A DNA stretch of 49,166 nucleotides, taken from the NCBI GenBank assembly GCA_944320665.1, contig CALUII010000010.1:1-49166 (forward strand). Reading direction: 5' to 3'. Source of the DNA: an uncultured Alistipes sp. Lineage in GTDB: Bacteria; Bacteroidota; Bacteroidia; Bacteroidales; Rikenellaceae. The notes below the pieces were generated by a model. The model was not told the origin of the DNA, made no database searches, and saw only the letters and a list, made by a program, of their open reading frames with translations. Below, piece after piece: positions 25,257 through 34,828 of this stretch. The first letter of the stretch is position 1. Every line of letters starts with the position of its first letter. Both the position numbers and the translations under genes were made by a program.

Positions 25257-27422
25257 TCACTCTTTCGGGTCAACGCCTCCCTCGGTGCCATCTCCACCGC
25301 CTTCACCCTCGCCTTCGCCAGGATTGGGCAATGATCCGGCCGGAGCCTCCAGCAAGATAGCCTCTTTCTTCACATCGTTGTAGCGGCCGTCGTTACTACG
25401 GCAAACAAGCAGAACATAATATTGGGTTGCTCCGCCGATAAATGCACGCATTTCACCAGTCGTCCAAGGCGAGGTTCCCGACTTATACCAATCCGTTGCA
25501 ACATTCTCCTGCTTCTTGGCAGCGAGGATCAAGGCCGAGGCATTCGACGAGTTGTAGATAGCGGCGTCAACCACATAAACCCACATCTCCTTGCAGTCGC
25601 TGTTCGGCGTAATATTCAGGTTGAAATCCATAAAAGTAGAAACCTGAGCACCGGAACCCGTCTGGCCGATCGTATAATTACCCAACTCCCAGGTAGCATT
25701 TGCCGTACCGGTCAAATCATAGGCCGAGGTCTTATACTCCGTCGTCGACAACTGCGTGAACTTGCCATCCTTATCCATCATGATAACAAAATAGCAGTAC
25801 TCCGTGCTTGCCGACAGATCAGCCTCCTGCGGCAGACGCTGACGCGTCAACTGATCGGGCGTCGTCACTGCCGTCGGCGAGTAACCGCTCAACATACGCG
25901 AGAGAATATTCTCGGGCTTGCCCATGTAATCACGACGGTAGTCGGATTTCGAGATGTTGATGTAACGGATCTCAGCGACGTTGGTCAGATCACTCGTAAT
26001 CTGGAACTGAGCCTTCTCCTCGGGATACGAAGTTTTCAACTGCGTCAATTCGATGGTTACGGGCGAATCCAACTCATAATCGGGGGTCGTAGCCGACACC
26101 TTGACGGGAGCACCGTAATGGCCTTCGGCATCCATGGCCAGTGTACAGAAGACGTAAGCCGTATTGGCACTCAATTCGGTAAATTCAATCGTCTGCGTGC
26201 CGTTGGTTTCGATACCGCTGACCAGCATGGCTGCAGCCAGCTTGGCATCCGTAGCATACTGCGAATCAACGGTTGCCTGAGTGAATCGTGCATAGCGATA
26301 CGAAGCAGCCGTCTCATTCGGCGTGAAGGTCACCTTGGCGCTCTGCACCGTCAGAGCATCTACGGTCATCGAGACCGAAGCACTGCCCGTAAGGTCAAGC
26401 GGCAGGGTCTTGAACGAGGTCGTCATCAGGTCGTCGGTCGTCAGCGCAGCCAACTCGTCCGTGTCGTTCTCCTCGTCGGCATCCTGAGCCACCCACCAAA
26501 TCACGTACTCCGTATCGGGAGCCAGAACCAGACCGGCCAACAGATCGGTAGCCGAAAGTTTGTTCTCGATCGGATCCGTACGCTTGGTCTCCGAACCACT
26601 CTGAATAGCAGAAATGATATCGGCAGCATCGGTCGGATTCGAAGCCTCATAAACACCTGCATAATATACGGCGCTCATGCTCTTGTCCATGGTGATCGTC
26701 ACCTTGGCGTCGAGATCCGAAATCTCGGAAACCGTAACCTTCACGGCCAGCGCCTTCGTCGTGAACTCCGACGTAGCGTGTTCGCCCACGAGGTCGCCGT
26801 AAACGCCATAAGCCTCGATCGTATAGGTCGTAGCGTCGCTCAGGTTATCGACCGTAACAGTCGTAGCACCCTCTTCGGCCACGGCCACCTCCGAAAATTC
26901 GGCGGGAGCCTCCGTACCCTTCGCATATACAGCATAACGATACGTCGTTGCATCACCCGTATGCGACAGTTTGAAGGAAACCTGAGTGGCCGAAGCCGTC
27001 ACATCAGCGATGGTCAGTACCGGAGCAACGGCCGGGACATCCAACGTCTTAACATACTCACGTACCGTACCGCTGCGCTGATCGCCGTAGTAGGCACGGG
27101 CCACGATGGCATACTCCGTACTGGGGGTCAGGCCATCGACCGTAATGGTTTCGGAGGGCTCACCGCTCTCCACGCGGGTCAGGTCATAGGTACCCGACTC
27201 ATAATCGGTACGCAACATGCAGCCGTACTCATACGCATCGGCATTGGCAGGCGTCAATTTGAAGGAAATGCTCTCCATGTTCGCAGCCACTTCCGAAATC
27301 GTAATCGTAGGCGGTTCCTGAGGTTGCGTATTCACGGGATCTTCCTTGTCATCGCAAGCTGCGAACATTCCGGCGCAGCACACCAGTGTCAGCAACCAGA
27401 AAAACTTGCTTAATTTCTTCAT
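25257..27422 (-). CDS. Surface lipoprotein with repeated fibronectin-III-like domains
   Basis: 721 residues. Lipobox LVCCAGMFAACDDKED: Cys about 23 followed by D-D-K-E-D, a strong surface-export signal. The rest is a chain of about six beta-sandwich modules of roughly 100 residues with Fn3-like signatures (VDGLTPSTEYAIVARAYYGD, LSDATTYTIEAYGVYGD, LAPDTEYVIWWVAQD, LSANTAYVFCTLAMD). The C-terminus is a Gly/Glu low-complexity tail. There is no enzymatic motif; a binding or scaffold role is inferred. It lies 30 nt before the S41 gene. Confidence 0.8.
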   Translation of the reverse strand: MKKLSKFFWLLTLVCCAGMFAACDDKEDPVNTQPQEPPTITISEVAANMESISFKLTPANADAYEYGCMLRTDYESGTYDLTRVESGEPSETITVDGLTPSTEYAIVARAYYGDQRSGTVREYVKTLDVPAVAPVLTIADVTASATQVSFKLSHTGDATTYRYAVYAKGTEAPAEFSEVAVAEEGATTVTVDNLSDATTYTIEAYGVYGDLVGEHATSEFTTKALAVKVTVSEISDLDAKVTITMDKSMSAVYYAGVYEASNPTDAADIISAIQSGSETKRTDPIENKLSATDLLAGLVLAPDTEYVIWWVAQDADEENDTDELAALTTDDLMTTSFKTLPLDLTGSASVSMTVDALTVQSAKVTFTPNETAASYRYARFTQATVDSQYATDAKLAAAMLVSGIETNGTQTIEFTELSANTAYVFCTLAMDAEGHYGAPVKVSATTPDYELDSPVTIELTQLKTSYPEEKAQFQITSDLTNVAEIRYINISKSDYRRDYMGKPENILSRMLSGYSPTAVTTPDQLTRQRLPQEADLSASTEYCYFVIMMDKDGKFTQLSTTEYKTSAYDLTGTANATWELGNYTIGQTGSGAQVSTFMDFNLNITPNSDCKEMWVYVVDAAIYNSSNASALILAAKKQENVATDWYKSGTSPWTTGEMRAFIGGATQYYVLLVCRSNDGRYNDVKKEAILLEAPAGSLPNPGEGEGEGGGDGTEGGVDPKE

Positions 27423-27466
27423 GATCAGAAAGTTCTGTTCGTTAAAAAACGTTTGATCTTTTCGGA

Positions 27467-27502
27467 AAGAAGCTGCTCCGACAGGGTCGGAAGCAGCTTC
27501 TT
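27467..27502 (-). terminator. Terminator-like hairpin between the two Fn3-like genes
   Basis: A stem of about 15 bp with one bulged base (27467-27481 with 27487-27502) on the minus strand, followed by TCCGAAAA and TC-rich sequence rather than a clean T tract. It lies 45 nt before the next start codon, so it may attenuate rather than end the transcript. Confidence 0.6.
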
Positions 27503-27533
27503 AACCTATTTGAGCGTATTCGACGTACGAAAA

Positions 27534-29672
27534 TTATTTCGCACGAATGATCACATTCTTCGAGTCCGTATAACCCTGCAGGGGTTTAGCCACCTTGCGC
27601 TGCGTGTTGGCAGCCTGCATTTTTGCGGCGAGCTTCGACAGAAGGGCCTGAGCCTCTACCGATTGAGCCTGCTGCGACAGATCCACTACCTCATGCGTGT
27701 CGTAGTCCAGACGCAGAACAGCCAGCGGGCTGACATACGGGGTATTCGTCTCGGGGTTCGTAGCACCGTAACCGATAGCCAGGGCCAGCATATCGTCGTA
27801 GATAGCCGTAGGACCAAGGCTGATAGCTACACCGGCGTTATCCATACCGGCCTCACCGAGTACATACTCACTCCATGCTACATATTTCTCCTCCATCGGG
27901 GCATCTACACCGGCATCAAGCAGGGCACAAGCCTCGCTCTCAGAGCAGATGCAGAAGTACATCTGCGTTACATCCTCGTTAGGCACGAAGCGAACTTGCC
28001 ACTTCATGTTGTCCCAATCAGCAACGGACTGCTCCATATCGAACGATACGGCAGGCGTATCACCACCCAAATTATCAGAGGTCGTGAAGTTGATGTACTG
28101 AACGTCTACAAAGTTACCATCCCACGTCTCAGCCATGCAGAGATGCGTGTAGCTCTTGTTAGGCTCCATACCGGTGAACGTGAAGTGGTTCCAGTCATCC
28201 TCAGCAATCCAGGTCGTGTTCTGCGTGAAGATGTTACCGTTGCTCATCAGGTATTCACGAGCCTTCTCACGATATTTGGGATCGGTCAGATCGTCCGTAG
28301 TCTCCTGACCAGTTACAGGGTCATAATAGACAGCACCGCGCTCGAGGGCAACAAAGAACCAGCAAGCGATCTCATCCGACGGCTTGTAGTTAATCGTAGC
28401 CTGCGTCTTGGCAACATTACCCAGCGTAGCTTCGAAGAGCGAAGGATCCTGATCGAAAGTACCGATCGACTTCGTGGTGCAAACCTCATGTTCTTTCATC
28501 TCAAGAATATCTGACTGGTCGTTACGAGCCGTCAGGTAAATCGTATAGTGTGTATCGGGCTCACCGTACTGGATCTGCTCGAACTCCGTGGGACCAACGA
28601 CCCAACCACCATTCTGCACCAAGTCTTCGGCATTGGAAGGCAGACCTGCACTATTGGGTTTCAGGCAGTAATAGGCATTCACCGTAGTCGCCGTATCAAA
28701 TTCCACACGGAACTGAAGAACGTGAGCCGAGCAACGCTCAAAGGTAAACTTGTAGTCGGGCAGCGGCTTGGTCGGATCTTTCTCAAGTACGGTGTAGGTA
28801 TCCATAAACAGTTTGGGATTGGCCTTCAGGTTACCGTCACGAGCAACGGCAATCGTCGTAATCTCCCACGTCGGATCGGGATTGAAGCCCCAATCAAGAG
28901 CATAGTCGTAATACTCACCCGAAATCGGCTCAAGCGAGAACGACGAAATGACATTAGCCAACGTCTGCTCGTTGAACTGCTCCTGAGCAAGGTACTCCTT
29001 CACGTGCGACCCCGGCAACACCATAAGGTTGTAGTAGGGGCAATCGTCATTCGGGATTGCAATAGCTCGCGTGTAGCGGTGGTTCACCTGGTTCTTCAGC
29101 TCCACTTCAGGATTACCGATCAACTCACCGGGATCAGCCGTTTTGATCGGCAGGTAGGTGAACTCCGACGGGTTGTTACCATCAGCCGAGAGGCAACCCC
29201 AAACCATTACATAATACTCAGTATCGGGGAATACATAGCCCTGGAAAATCGTCATATCCGACGAGAAATCACGGGGCGTACTCTCACCGTCGATAGCTCC
29301 TTCCCACGAGGCAGCACCCGAGCCATTGGTTGCAAACATCGTCTGCTGAGCCCACTGCTCGAACGTCAGTTCCGGATTCGTCTTCTGAGCCTCCCAGAGG
29401 TCATTCAGGGCGCGGTCCTTCATGACCAGCTCCACACGATAGGCAGGGCACTCGGCACCCGGGATAACCTGCCACTCCATCTTCTGCAGATCGGCAGCCA
29501 CGAACTTGATCGAAGCACCTTCCGGCGTCTGTGCCTCAGCGAGCTGAGGTTGATCGAAAGGCTCTTCACCACCCGTGCCCGGGCCGGGTGTCGGTTCATC
29601 ATTTTTGCTGCACGCAACGCTCAATGCGGCACAAGCCAGCAGAGCGGGGAGCCACTTAAAAATTCGTTTCAT
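27534..29672 (-). CDS. Large lipoprotein with Fn3-like repeats, unknown function
   Basis: 712 residues. Lipobox LACAALSVACSKNDEP with acidic residues after the Cys. Repeated beta modules carry Fn3-type turns (FPDTEYYVMVWGCLSADGN, EPDTHYTIYLTARND, EPNKSYTHLCMAETWDGNF). No catalytic motif is visible and the family is not recognised beyond the repeats. It is of similar size and architecture to the neighbour at 25257-27422, though the sequences are well diverged. It belongs to the surface cluster led by the TlpA-like gene. Confidence 0.75.
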   Translation of the reverse strand: MKRIFKWLPALLACAALSVACSKNDEPTPGPGTGGEEPFDQPQLAEAQTPEGASIKFVAADLQKMEWQVIPGAECPAYRVELVMKDRALNDLWEAQKTNPELTFEQWAQQTMFATNGSGAASWEGAIDGESTPRDFSSDMTIFQGYVFPDTEYYVMVWGCLSADGNNPSEFTYLPIKTADPGELIGNPEVELKNQVNHRYTRAIAIPNDDCPYYNLMVLPGSHVKEYLAQEQFNEQTLANVISSFSLEPISGEYYDYALDWGFNPDPTWEITTIAVARDGNLKANPKLFMDTYTVLEKDPTKPLPDYKFTFERCSAHVLQFRVEFDTATTVNAYYCLKPNSAGLPSNAEDLVQNGGWVVGPTEFEQIQYGEPDTHYTIYLTARNDQSDILEMKEHEVCTTKSIGTFDQDPSLFEATLGNVAKTQATINYKPSDEIACWFFVALERGAVYYDPVTGQETTDDLTDPKYREKAREYLMSNGNIFTQNTTWIAEDDWNHFTFTGMEPNKSYTHLCMAETWDGNFVDVQYINFTTSDNLGGDTPAVSFDMEQSVADWDNMKWQVRFVPNEDVTQMYFCICSESEACALLDAGVDAPMEEKYVAWSEYVLGEAGMDNAGVAISLGPTAIYDDMLALAIGYGATNPETNTPYVSPLAVLRLDYDTHEVVDLSQQAQSVEAQALLSKLAAKMQAANTQRKVAKPLQGYTDSKNVIIRAK

Positions 29673-29747
29673 AGTACAAATTTTTTGGTTAAGAATGTAA
29701 AAAGAAAGTTAGTTAGTTTGTGTTTATTTGTGTTTTGAAACCTGGTG

Positions 29748-30836
29748 TTACTCTTCGTTCAATTTGTAGTCACACATACCGTTCTTGGCCTCGCACTCGC
29801 TCACGTTGTTGATGTAGCCGGAAGCATCCGTCACGTAGGCCACAATATTCATGTTATCCACATTCCATGCGGGATCGATCGTCAGCGAACCGGTCCACGT
29901 CTTCTCGACATCCACCTCAAGGACACCCAGATCATCACCGGCCAACGACTTCGTCAACAACGAACGTACCACGTCGTTGTGCACATAATCGTCGATCGTC
30001 AGACCACCATCTTTCTGCGGTGCGACAAGACCGTTCTCCACAGCCACCACGGCAACACGATACTCACCGCCGGCATTCGAAGTCACACCTACCGTAATAT
30101 TCAGACTGCCTGCCGACTCATCATACTGGCTCTCGATGCGGATACCGCACGTTGCCGGATAGCTGTTGCGGGAATTGTTGTATGCCTGGGCACCAGCTAC
30201 GGAAACATTGTTGGATTCAGGAGTATCGCGCAAGTCCACAATAACTGCCGGAAGGTTGCTCGTTGTTCCGGGGAACAGCGTCTCCAACAGCGCCGTTGCA
30301 GGCGTCTTGAAGGGGTCGGAACCACCCGACATATCCGCATGGAATGCCAATGCAATAATGCGGTCGGGGCGGTTCTGCTGCAACATGGCAATTGCACGCG
30401 AGGCCGTGGGGCAGAACGTACAATAGGTACTGGTTACGTCCATGAAGCAGACGCGACGGAAGTACTTTTCAGCCACGGGGGCGGTTGCCGTCACGGTGAC
30501 AGGAGCCGAAGTCTGCGACTCGAAGGTGGCCGTGAAGGTGTATTCGCCCTGCGTTTGAGTGGAGAACGCATTGCCGCTGATCTCGGACTGCTCACCCGAA
30601 GGAGTCGTCACGGTAATTTTCATATTCGGACGCGACGAAACATCCATGCCGTTGTACTTCACCGTAAAGATAACCTGATCTGCACCGTTGGCCGTAATGG
30701 AAGTTCTGTTGGGCGTCAGCACAACCGCCGACGACGTCGTCGGTTCATCAGTCGACGAACTGCCCGAGCAACCGCTCAGCCCCAGCAGGGGCAGAGCGAA
30801 TGCACAGAGACACAAGATATTTTTCAAACGTTTCAT
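29748..30836 (-). CDS. Omp28-like thioredoxin-fold lipoprotein (CTFC)
   Basis: 362 residues, ATG at 30836 (MKRLKNILCLCAFALP). Lipobox LLGLSGCSGSSSTDEP. An N-terminal beta domain (about 40-125) is followed by a thioredoxin-like domain with C-T-F-C in MDVTSTYCTFCPTAS. A conserved SYPATCG cysteine follows, and the protein ends CDYKLNEE. The order matches Omp28-related proteins of Bacteroidota, named from a Porphyromonas gingivalis surface protein. It is the third of three paralogues in a row. Redox activity is inferred from CxxC and not proven for the family. Confidence 0.85.
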   Translation of the reverse strand: MKRLKNILCLCAFALPLLGLSGCSGSSSTDEPTTSSAVVLTPNRTSITANGADQVIFTVKYNGMDVSSRPNMKITVTTPSGEQSEISGNAFSTQTQGEYTFTATFESQTSAPVTVTATAPVAEKYFRRVCFMDVTSTYCTFCPTASRAIAMLQQNRPDRIIALAFHADMSGGSDPFKTPATALLETLFPGTTSNLPAVIVDLRDTPESNNVSVAGAQAYNNSRNSYPATCGIRIESQYDESAGSLNITVGVTSNAGGEYRVAVVAVENGLVAPQKDGGLTIDDYVHNDVVRSLLTKSLAGDDLGVLEVDVEKTWTGSLTIDPAWNVDNMNIVAYVTDASGYINNVSECEAKNGMCDYKLNEE

Positions 30837-30848
30837 ATATTCCAAAAA

Positions 30849-31952
30849 CTATTCATTATACGCATAATCGATCGACTCGTTGATGCCGCAGGTAGCTGCG
30901 TTGCAGCCCACGAAGTCTGCACCGTTCGTCGTATCGAGCACGCAGACAACCAAACGCATGTTGTCGGCATTCCAATCCTCGCTGAGCGTCATCGAATAGG
31001 GCTTCGAAGCCTCGGCGTCCTTCTCGATGGTGTTCAGACGGTCACCGATCAGCTGCGTAGACAATGCGGCACGCACCACGTTGTCGTGCACATAATCCGC
31101 ACTGGCACCCTCCTGCGGGTAGACGATTCCGTCCTCCACAAGGAAGGCAAGAATACGGTACTCGTTCGTCACCGACGCCTTGACCGTCACGTTAGCAGAT
31201 AACCGGCGCGTTGCTGCGTCGTAGCTCGACTCGATCTTGATGCCGCACGTGGCAGGATACTTGGCCAACGTATTTTCAATGTTGGCAATGGTCGTCTTTT
31301 CGGTCGTCGTGCCGTAGCAGCTTGTGTTCGGATTCAAATCCAGATAAAAAGCGGGCAGACCATTCTGGAACAACACATTGATCATATAATCCATCGTAAC
31401 GGCAACGGTCATGGGATCCTGAATACCCGAAAAATCCGTATGGAACGTTGCAACGACCAGACGCTCCTTGTACTGCTGGTCCAAACCTTTCAGTACGGCA
31501 TTCATCTGCGGACAGTTGTGGCATCCGATCGACGTAAAGTACTGACCGAAAATCTTGCGATAGAAGACCTCCTCCACCTTCTCGGCAGCGGTCACCGTAA
31601 CCGTAATCTGGCTCTCCGATTTCAGATTTTGGCCTCCCGTATAGTAGCGAGCCTCGAAGACGTAAGTGCCCTCTTCACGCGAACCGAACAGCCACGAAGA
31701 CTGACGCTCGCTGACGGCCTCACCGTTTTTCTCAATCAGATAGAGCGTCGCGCCACTCTTACTTACATCCTGATTGCCATACGTAACCGAGAAGGTCACA
31801 CGATCGACGCCATTGGCCGAAATCGTAGTCTTATCGGCCGACAGACGCAACACGCCATCCGAAGCGGCCGGATCATCACCGCTGTTGCCCGAGCAGCTCA
31901 TCAGAGCGCCGCCAAGAGCAAACAGCATCATGATATTCAATAATTTCTTCAT
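30849..31952 (-). CDS. Omp28-like thioredoxin-fold lipoprotein (CHNC)
   Basis: 367 residues. Lipobox LGGALMSCSGNSGDDP. A beta-sandwich N-domain (SADKTTISANGVDRVTFSV, a motif shared with both paralogues) leads to the CxxC motif FTSIGCHNCPQM. The conserved KYPATCG and a C-terminal DYAYNE end follow. It starts 15 nt after the preceding paralogue's stop. Together with its neighbours it suggests repeated duplication of one ancestral gene. Confidence 0.85.
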   Translation of the reverse strand: MKKLLNIMMLFALGGALMSCSGNSGDDPAASDGVLRLSADKTTISANGVDRVTFSVTYGNQDVSKSGATLYLIEKNGEAVSERQSSWLFGSREEGTYVFEARYYTGGQNLKSESQITVTVTAAEKVEEVFYRKIFGQYFTSIGCHNCPQMNAVLKGLDQQYKERLVVATFHTDFSGIQDPMTVAVTMDYMINVLFQNGLPAFYLDLNPNTSCYGTTTEKTTIANIENTLAKYPATCGIKIESSYDAATRRLSANVTVKASVTNEYRILAFLVEDGIVYPQEGASADYVHDNVVRAALSTQLIGDRLNTIEKDAEASKPYSMTLSEDWNADNMRLVVCVLDTTNGADFVGCNAATCGINESIDYAYNE

Positions 31953-31967
31953 TTTCCCTCAATCAAA

Positions 31968-33062
31968 TTACTCGTTAAGAATGTAATCAACCGAACCTCC
32001 GTCCAAAGCGCAGGAAGCCGTATTGTTCACATAGAAGTTGTCCCCATCCATAGCCAATGCAAATGCTACGACACGCATCTGCGAACGGTCATATCCATCG
32101 TACTTGGCATCCGAAAGGTTGAACTGCATGTCAAGCGAAACCTCGTCGCCGGCATCCATCTTGCCGTCACCGACAAAGCCACCATTGATGTTGCTGATAA
32201 GCAGTACAATGTTGTTATGTACATACGAAGCATCGGCACCCGACTGTGCTGCATCACCCGTAGCAGGCTGGCCATCCAGTACAACGGCTGCACCGATCGA
32301 ATAGGTGTTGGCCTTATCAGCTGCGACCGAGATCGACGCCGTGGCCATCTTCGTAGCCTGGTCGTAAACCGACGAAACCTTCACGCCGCACGTAGCAGGA
32401 TACTCCTGCAACGAACGATTGATCTGCGTTACAATCGGGCCCGACGAGGCACCACCAAGCATCGTTCGCATATCGACAATGGCCGAAGGATAGCCCTGAA
32501 CAGAGAACTGACTGGCCAGCGAATTAGCCGCATCAATGGTGAAGGGATCTTTCGTTCCGCTATAATCCGTGTGGAAAGCCAGCAGTTGAAGGCGATCCGG
32601 ATACTGGGCCGACAGCGTCTTCAGCGTAGACGACATATTCGGACAATTGATGCAACCCGTGCTGGTCATCTGCGAAATCATAACGTGACGGAAATACTTC
32701 TCATAGAGCCCGCGGTTTTTCACAGTGACCGTCACCTCGTTGGAATAGATACCCTGATAACGAGCCTGGAAAACCACCGTTTCATTCATCGTCGACGTAT
32801 ACTGCATGCCGTCGAGGAAGGTCTCCGTAGCCGGAATCAGGATACGAACGCCCTGAACACCCGTAAGATCCTGGCCGTTGTCGCCCATTACCTTAAACTG
32901 CACGGCATCTTCGCCATTGGCTTCGATGCTCTCCTTATCGACCGACAGCGTAATGGCCGTTACCTTCGTATCGGTCGGCTCGTCGGTACTGCTGCCACTG
33001 CAGGCTACGAAAGCCATCGGTGCACATACGGCAAACGCCGCTGCAAAAAGAATCTTTTTCAT
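31968..33062 (-). CDS. Omp28-like thioredoxin-fold lipoprotein (CINC)
   Basis: 364 residues from the ATG at 33062 (MKKILFAAAFAVCAPMAF); an upstream ATG at 33086 would add eight residues before the signal peptide and is less likely. Lipobox MAFVACSGSSTDEP. It has the shared N-domain motif (SIEANGEDAVQFKV), CxxC in MTSTGCINCPNM, then EYPATCG and the C-terminal DYILNE. It is the first of the three paralogues after the DUF6029 gene; a long inverted repeat lies in the gap. Confidence 0.85.
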   Translation of the reverse strand: MKKILFAAAFAVCAPMAFVACSGSSTDEPTDTKVTAITLSVDKESIEANGEDAVQFKVMGDNGQDLTGVQGVRILIPATETFLDGMQYTSTMNETVVFQARYQGIYSNEVTVTVKNRGLYEKYFRHVMISQMTSTGCINCPNMSSTLKTLSAQYPDRLQLLAFHTDYSGTKDPFTIDAANSLASQFSVQGYPSAIVDMRTMLGGASSGPIVTQINRSLQEYPATCGVKVSSVYDQATKMATASISVAADKANTYSIGAAVVLDGQPATGDAAQSGADASYVHNNIVLLISNINGGFVGDGKMDAGDEVSLDMQFNLSDAKYDGYDRSQMRVVAFALAMDGDNFYVNNTASCALDGGSVDYILNE

Positions 33063-33107
33063 CGAACTATTCATTGTATTACTCATTTGTTAACACCCGT
33101 TCACACA

Positions 33108-33159
33108 AGTATTTTATGCATCCTTTCACCTAATAAAACGGGAGAATGCATAAAATACT
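33108..33159. repeat. Perfect 14-bp inverted repeat between DUF6029 and Omp28-like genes
   Basis: AGTATTTTATGCAT (33108-33121) and its exact complement (33146-33159) are separated by 24 nt. It is A/T-rich in a GC-rich genome and lies in the 120-nt spacer inside the cluster. It could be a protein-binding site or an mRNA processing hairpin; it is too small to be called a mobile element. Confidence 0.7.
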
Positions 33160-33182
33160 GCATGATCGGCATTGTGTTTGCT

Positions 33183-34820
33183 TTAGAACGAGATCGTCAT
33201 CGCAAAGTTGGCACCCGTATATGCGGGCTGGATTCGGCAAACGCCTCCCGAGCAAACATAACCCTCGCGGTTTCGGCCGTAGCTGAGCTGCAGACGCGTA
33301 CGCGAGTGTGCATAGCTGACACCGGCACTGTAATAGTGAAGCTTCGTGCTGCCGTTGTTGTACATGTCGCTGACGAAGATGCTCCACTTCGGTGCGAACG
33401 AGGCCTCGAGCAGACCGGCCATCCAGTCCTTCTCACCCTCCTTCGAGGTCAGGTACTGCAACTCAAGACGCAACGAGAACGACGGCGTGAACTTATAGAG
33501 GAAGTCACCCACGATGATGTGTGCCAACTCCGTCTTGTCCGACGTACCATAAGTCGTATTACGCTCCTGCATCGAGTAGAGGAGGTTCATCTTAAAGTCG
33601 CGCGTCCACTGCTTCTCGATATCGGCACTAAAGTCGCGGAACAGCATGTGGCGGGTCTTGAAGACGCTGCCGTTGCCCTGCAGACCGTAGTAGGTCGAGA
33701 AGTTGGCATGCAACTTCAATCCACGACGACCGCCAAGCCACGTACCACGCTTCACATTATAGTAAATGTCCGCCTGGCCACCCAGCTCGCCCGGAACACC
33801 CAGACCGTTGTCACCGCCCATCGGCGTATAGGGGTGCAGGTTCGTCAGCAGGTAGGTATACTGCAGCGTCATGGCCGGAATGTAATTGAAGACGTTGGTC
33901 GTGCTCGTACTGTTACGGGTTCCCCACGAGTACATCCACTCCAGACGTCGGCCACTCAGGAAGATACCCAAACCGTTGTTGCTGTAGCCCAACTCGACCA
34001 ACTGGGCGTTACCGTGACGGCCGACAAAAGCACCCTCGATGTTGGGATCGGTATTGCTGTAGTAGTTGATGCCGTTATCCACATACTCGAACTTGGCCAT
34101 GAATCCGCCCACCTCGTAGTTGATGCGGCCCGAATAACCCGTAGCATTGGGCGACATGTCCTCACCCATCAGCGCCTGCGAGAGTTTCTCGTAGTGGTTG
34201 AGCACCGAACCTTCGAGCAGCAGCGTCGAGTTCTTCGCACCGTACATCTCCGAGATATTGAGGCTCAGGTCAAGTCCGCGGTACTGCACGCCGGTATCGT
34301 ACTCCATACCGAGGCGGGGAGTACCCCAGATTGCCTTGACTGCCAGATAGTTCTTGAAGTTGTAGGTAAATCGGGCACCCATCAGGGCATTGTTCAGACC
34401 CAGGGCACGATCCTCCCACGTACGGAACAACAGACCGCTACCGAACTGATCGTAGAACGAACCGGCCGTTACCGAGAACGACTCGTCCACCCACGAAGCA
34501 TAGATATTGGTCAGTTTCGTACCCGAGAAATCGGTCGGGTAACCGTAGAGCACCGGGAGATAGCTCTCCAACTGCACACCGGCCGTAAATTTCTCACGGA
34601 CGTAGTCGACCTTCAGATAGTTGTTCGAACCGAAGCGGTCGTTGGGCACATTGTAATTGGGCACCGCGTCGTCGGCGACATAGTAGATCGTGTTCGTCTC
34701 AAAACTACCAGTGAGGAAACCCTTCTTGTCGTCTCCGTCGTTAGCGCTATCGCTCTGAGCGAAGGCGGCACCTGCAACCAGCGTAAAAGCTGCAAGGGGA
34801 AGCAGTTTAACAAAATTCAT
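33183..34820 (-). CDS. DUF6029-like outer-membrane beta-barrel protein
   Basis: 545 residues with a signal peptide (MNFVKLLPLAAFTLVAGAAFA). The mature protein is rich in alternating aromatic strands (YASWVDESFSVTAGSFYDQF, RFTYNFKNYLAVKAIWG) and ends in a typical barrel C-terminus (GANFAMTISF, final Phe). The pattern and its pairing with TlpA and Omp28 genes fit the DUF6029 family. Its role is unknown; a pore or assembly partner for the surface lipoproteins is a reasonable guess. It starts 8 nt after the TlpA-like gene. Confidence 0.82.
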   Translation of the reverse strand: MNFVKLLPLAAFTLVAGAAFAQSDSANDGDDKKGFLTGSFETNTIYYVADDAVPNYNVPNDRFGSNNYLKVDYVREKFTAGVQLESYLPVLYGYPTDFSGTKLTNIYASWVDESFSVTAGSFYDQFGSGLLFRTWEDRALGLNNALMGARFTYNFKNYLAVKAIWGTPRLGMEYDTGVQYRGLDLSLNISEMYGAKNSTLLLEGSVLNHYEKLSQALMGEDMSPNATGYSGRINYEVGGFMAKFEYVDNGINYYSNTDPNIEGAFVGRHGNAQLVELGYSNNGLGIFLSGRRLEWMYSWGTRNSTSTTNVFNYIPAMTLQYTYLLTNLHPYTPMGGDNGLGVPGELGGQADIYYNVKRGTWLGGRRGLKLHANFSTYYGLQGNGSVFKTRHMLFRDFSADIEKQWTRDFKMNLLYSMQERNTTYGTSDKTELAHIIVGDFLYKFTPSFSLRLELQYLTSKEGEKDWMAGLLEASFAPKWSIFVSDMYNNGSTKLHYYSAGVSYAHSRTRLQLSYGRNREGYVCSGGVCRIQPAYTGANFAMTISF

Positions 34821-34828
34821 GAGTCGTA

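Noticed and set aside
23316-31202. Several long plus-strand frames opposite the protease and lipoprotein genes
   Set aside because: They mirror the minus-strand genes, which have signal peptides, lipoboxes and family motifs; the plus-strand products do not.
33208-33225. TTGGCAC sequence as another sigma-54 promoter
   Set aside because: The spacing to the next GC is wrong and it lies within the DUF6029 coding region; a similar TTGGCAC at about 24541 lacks TTGC.
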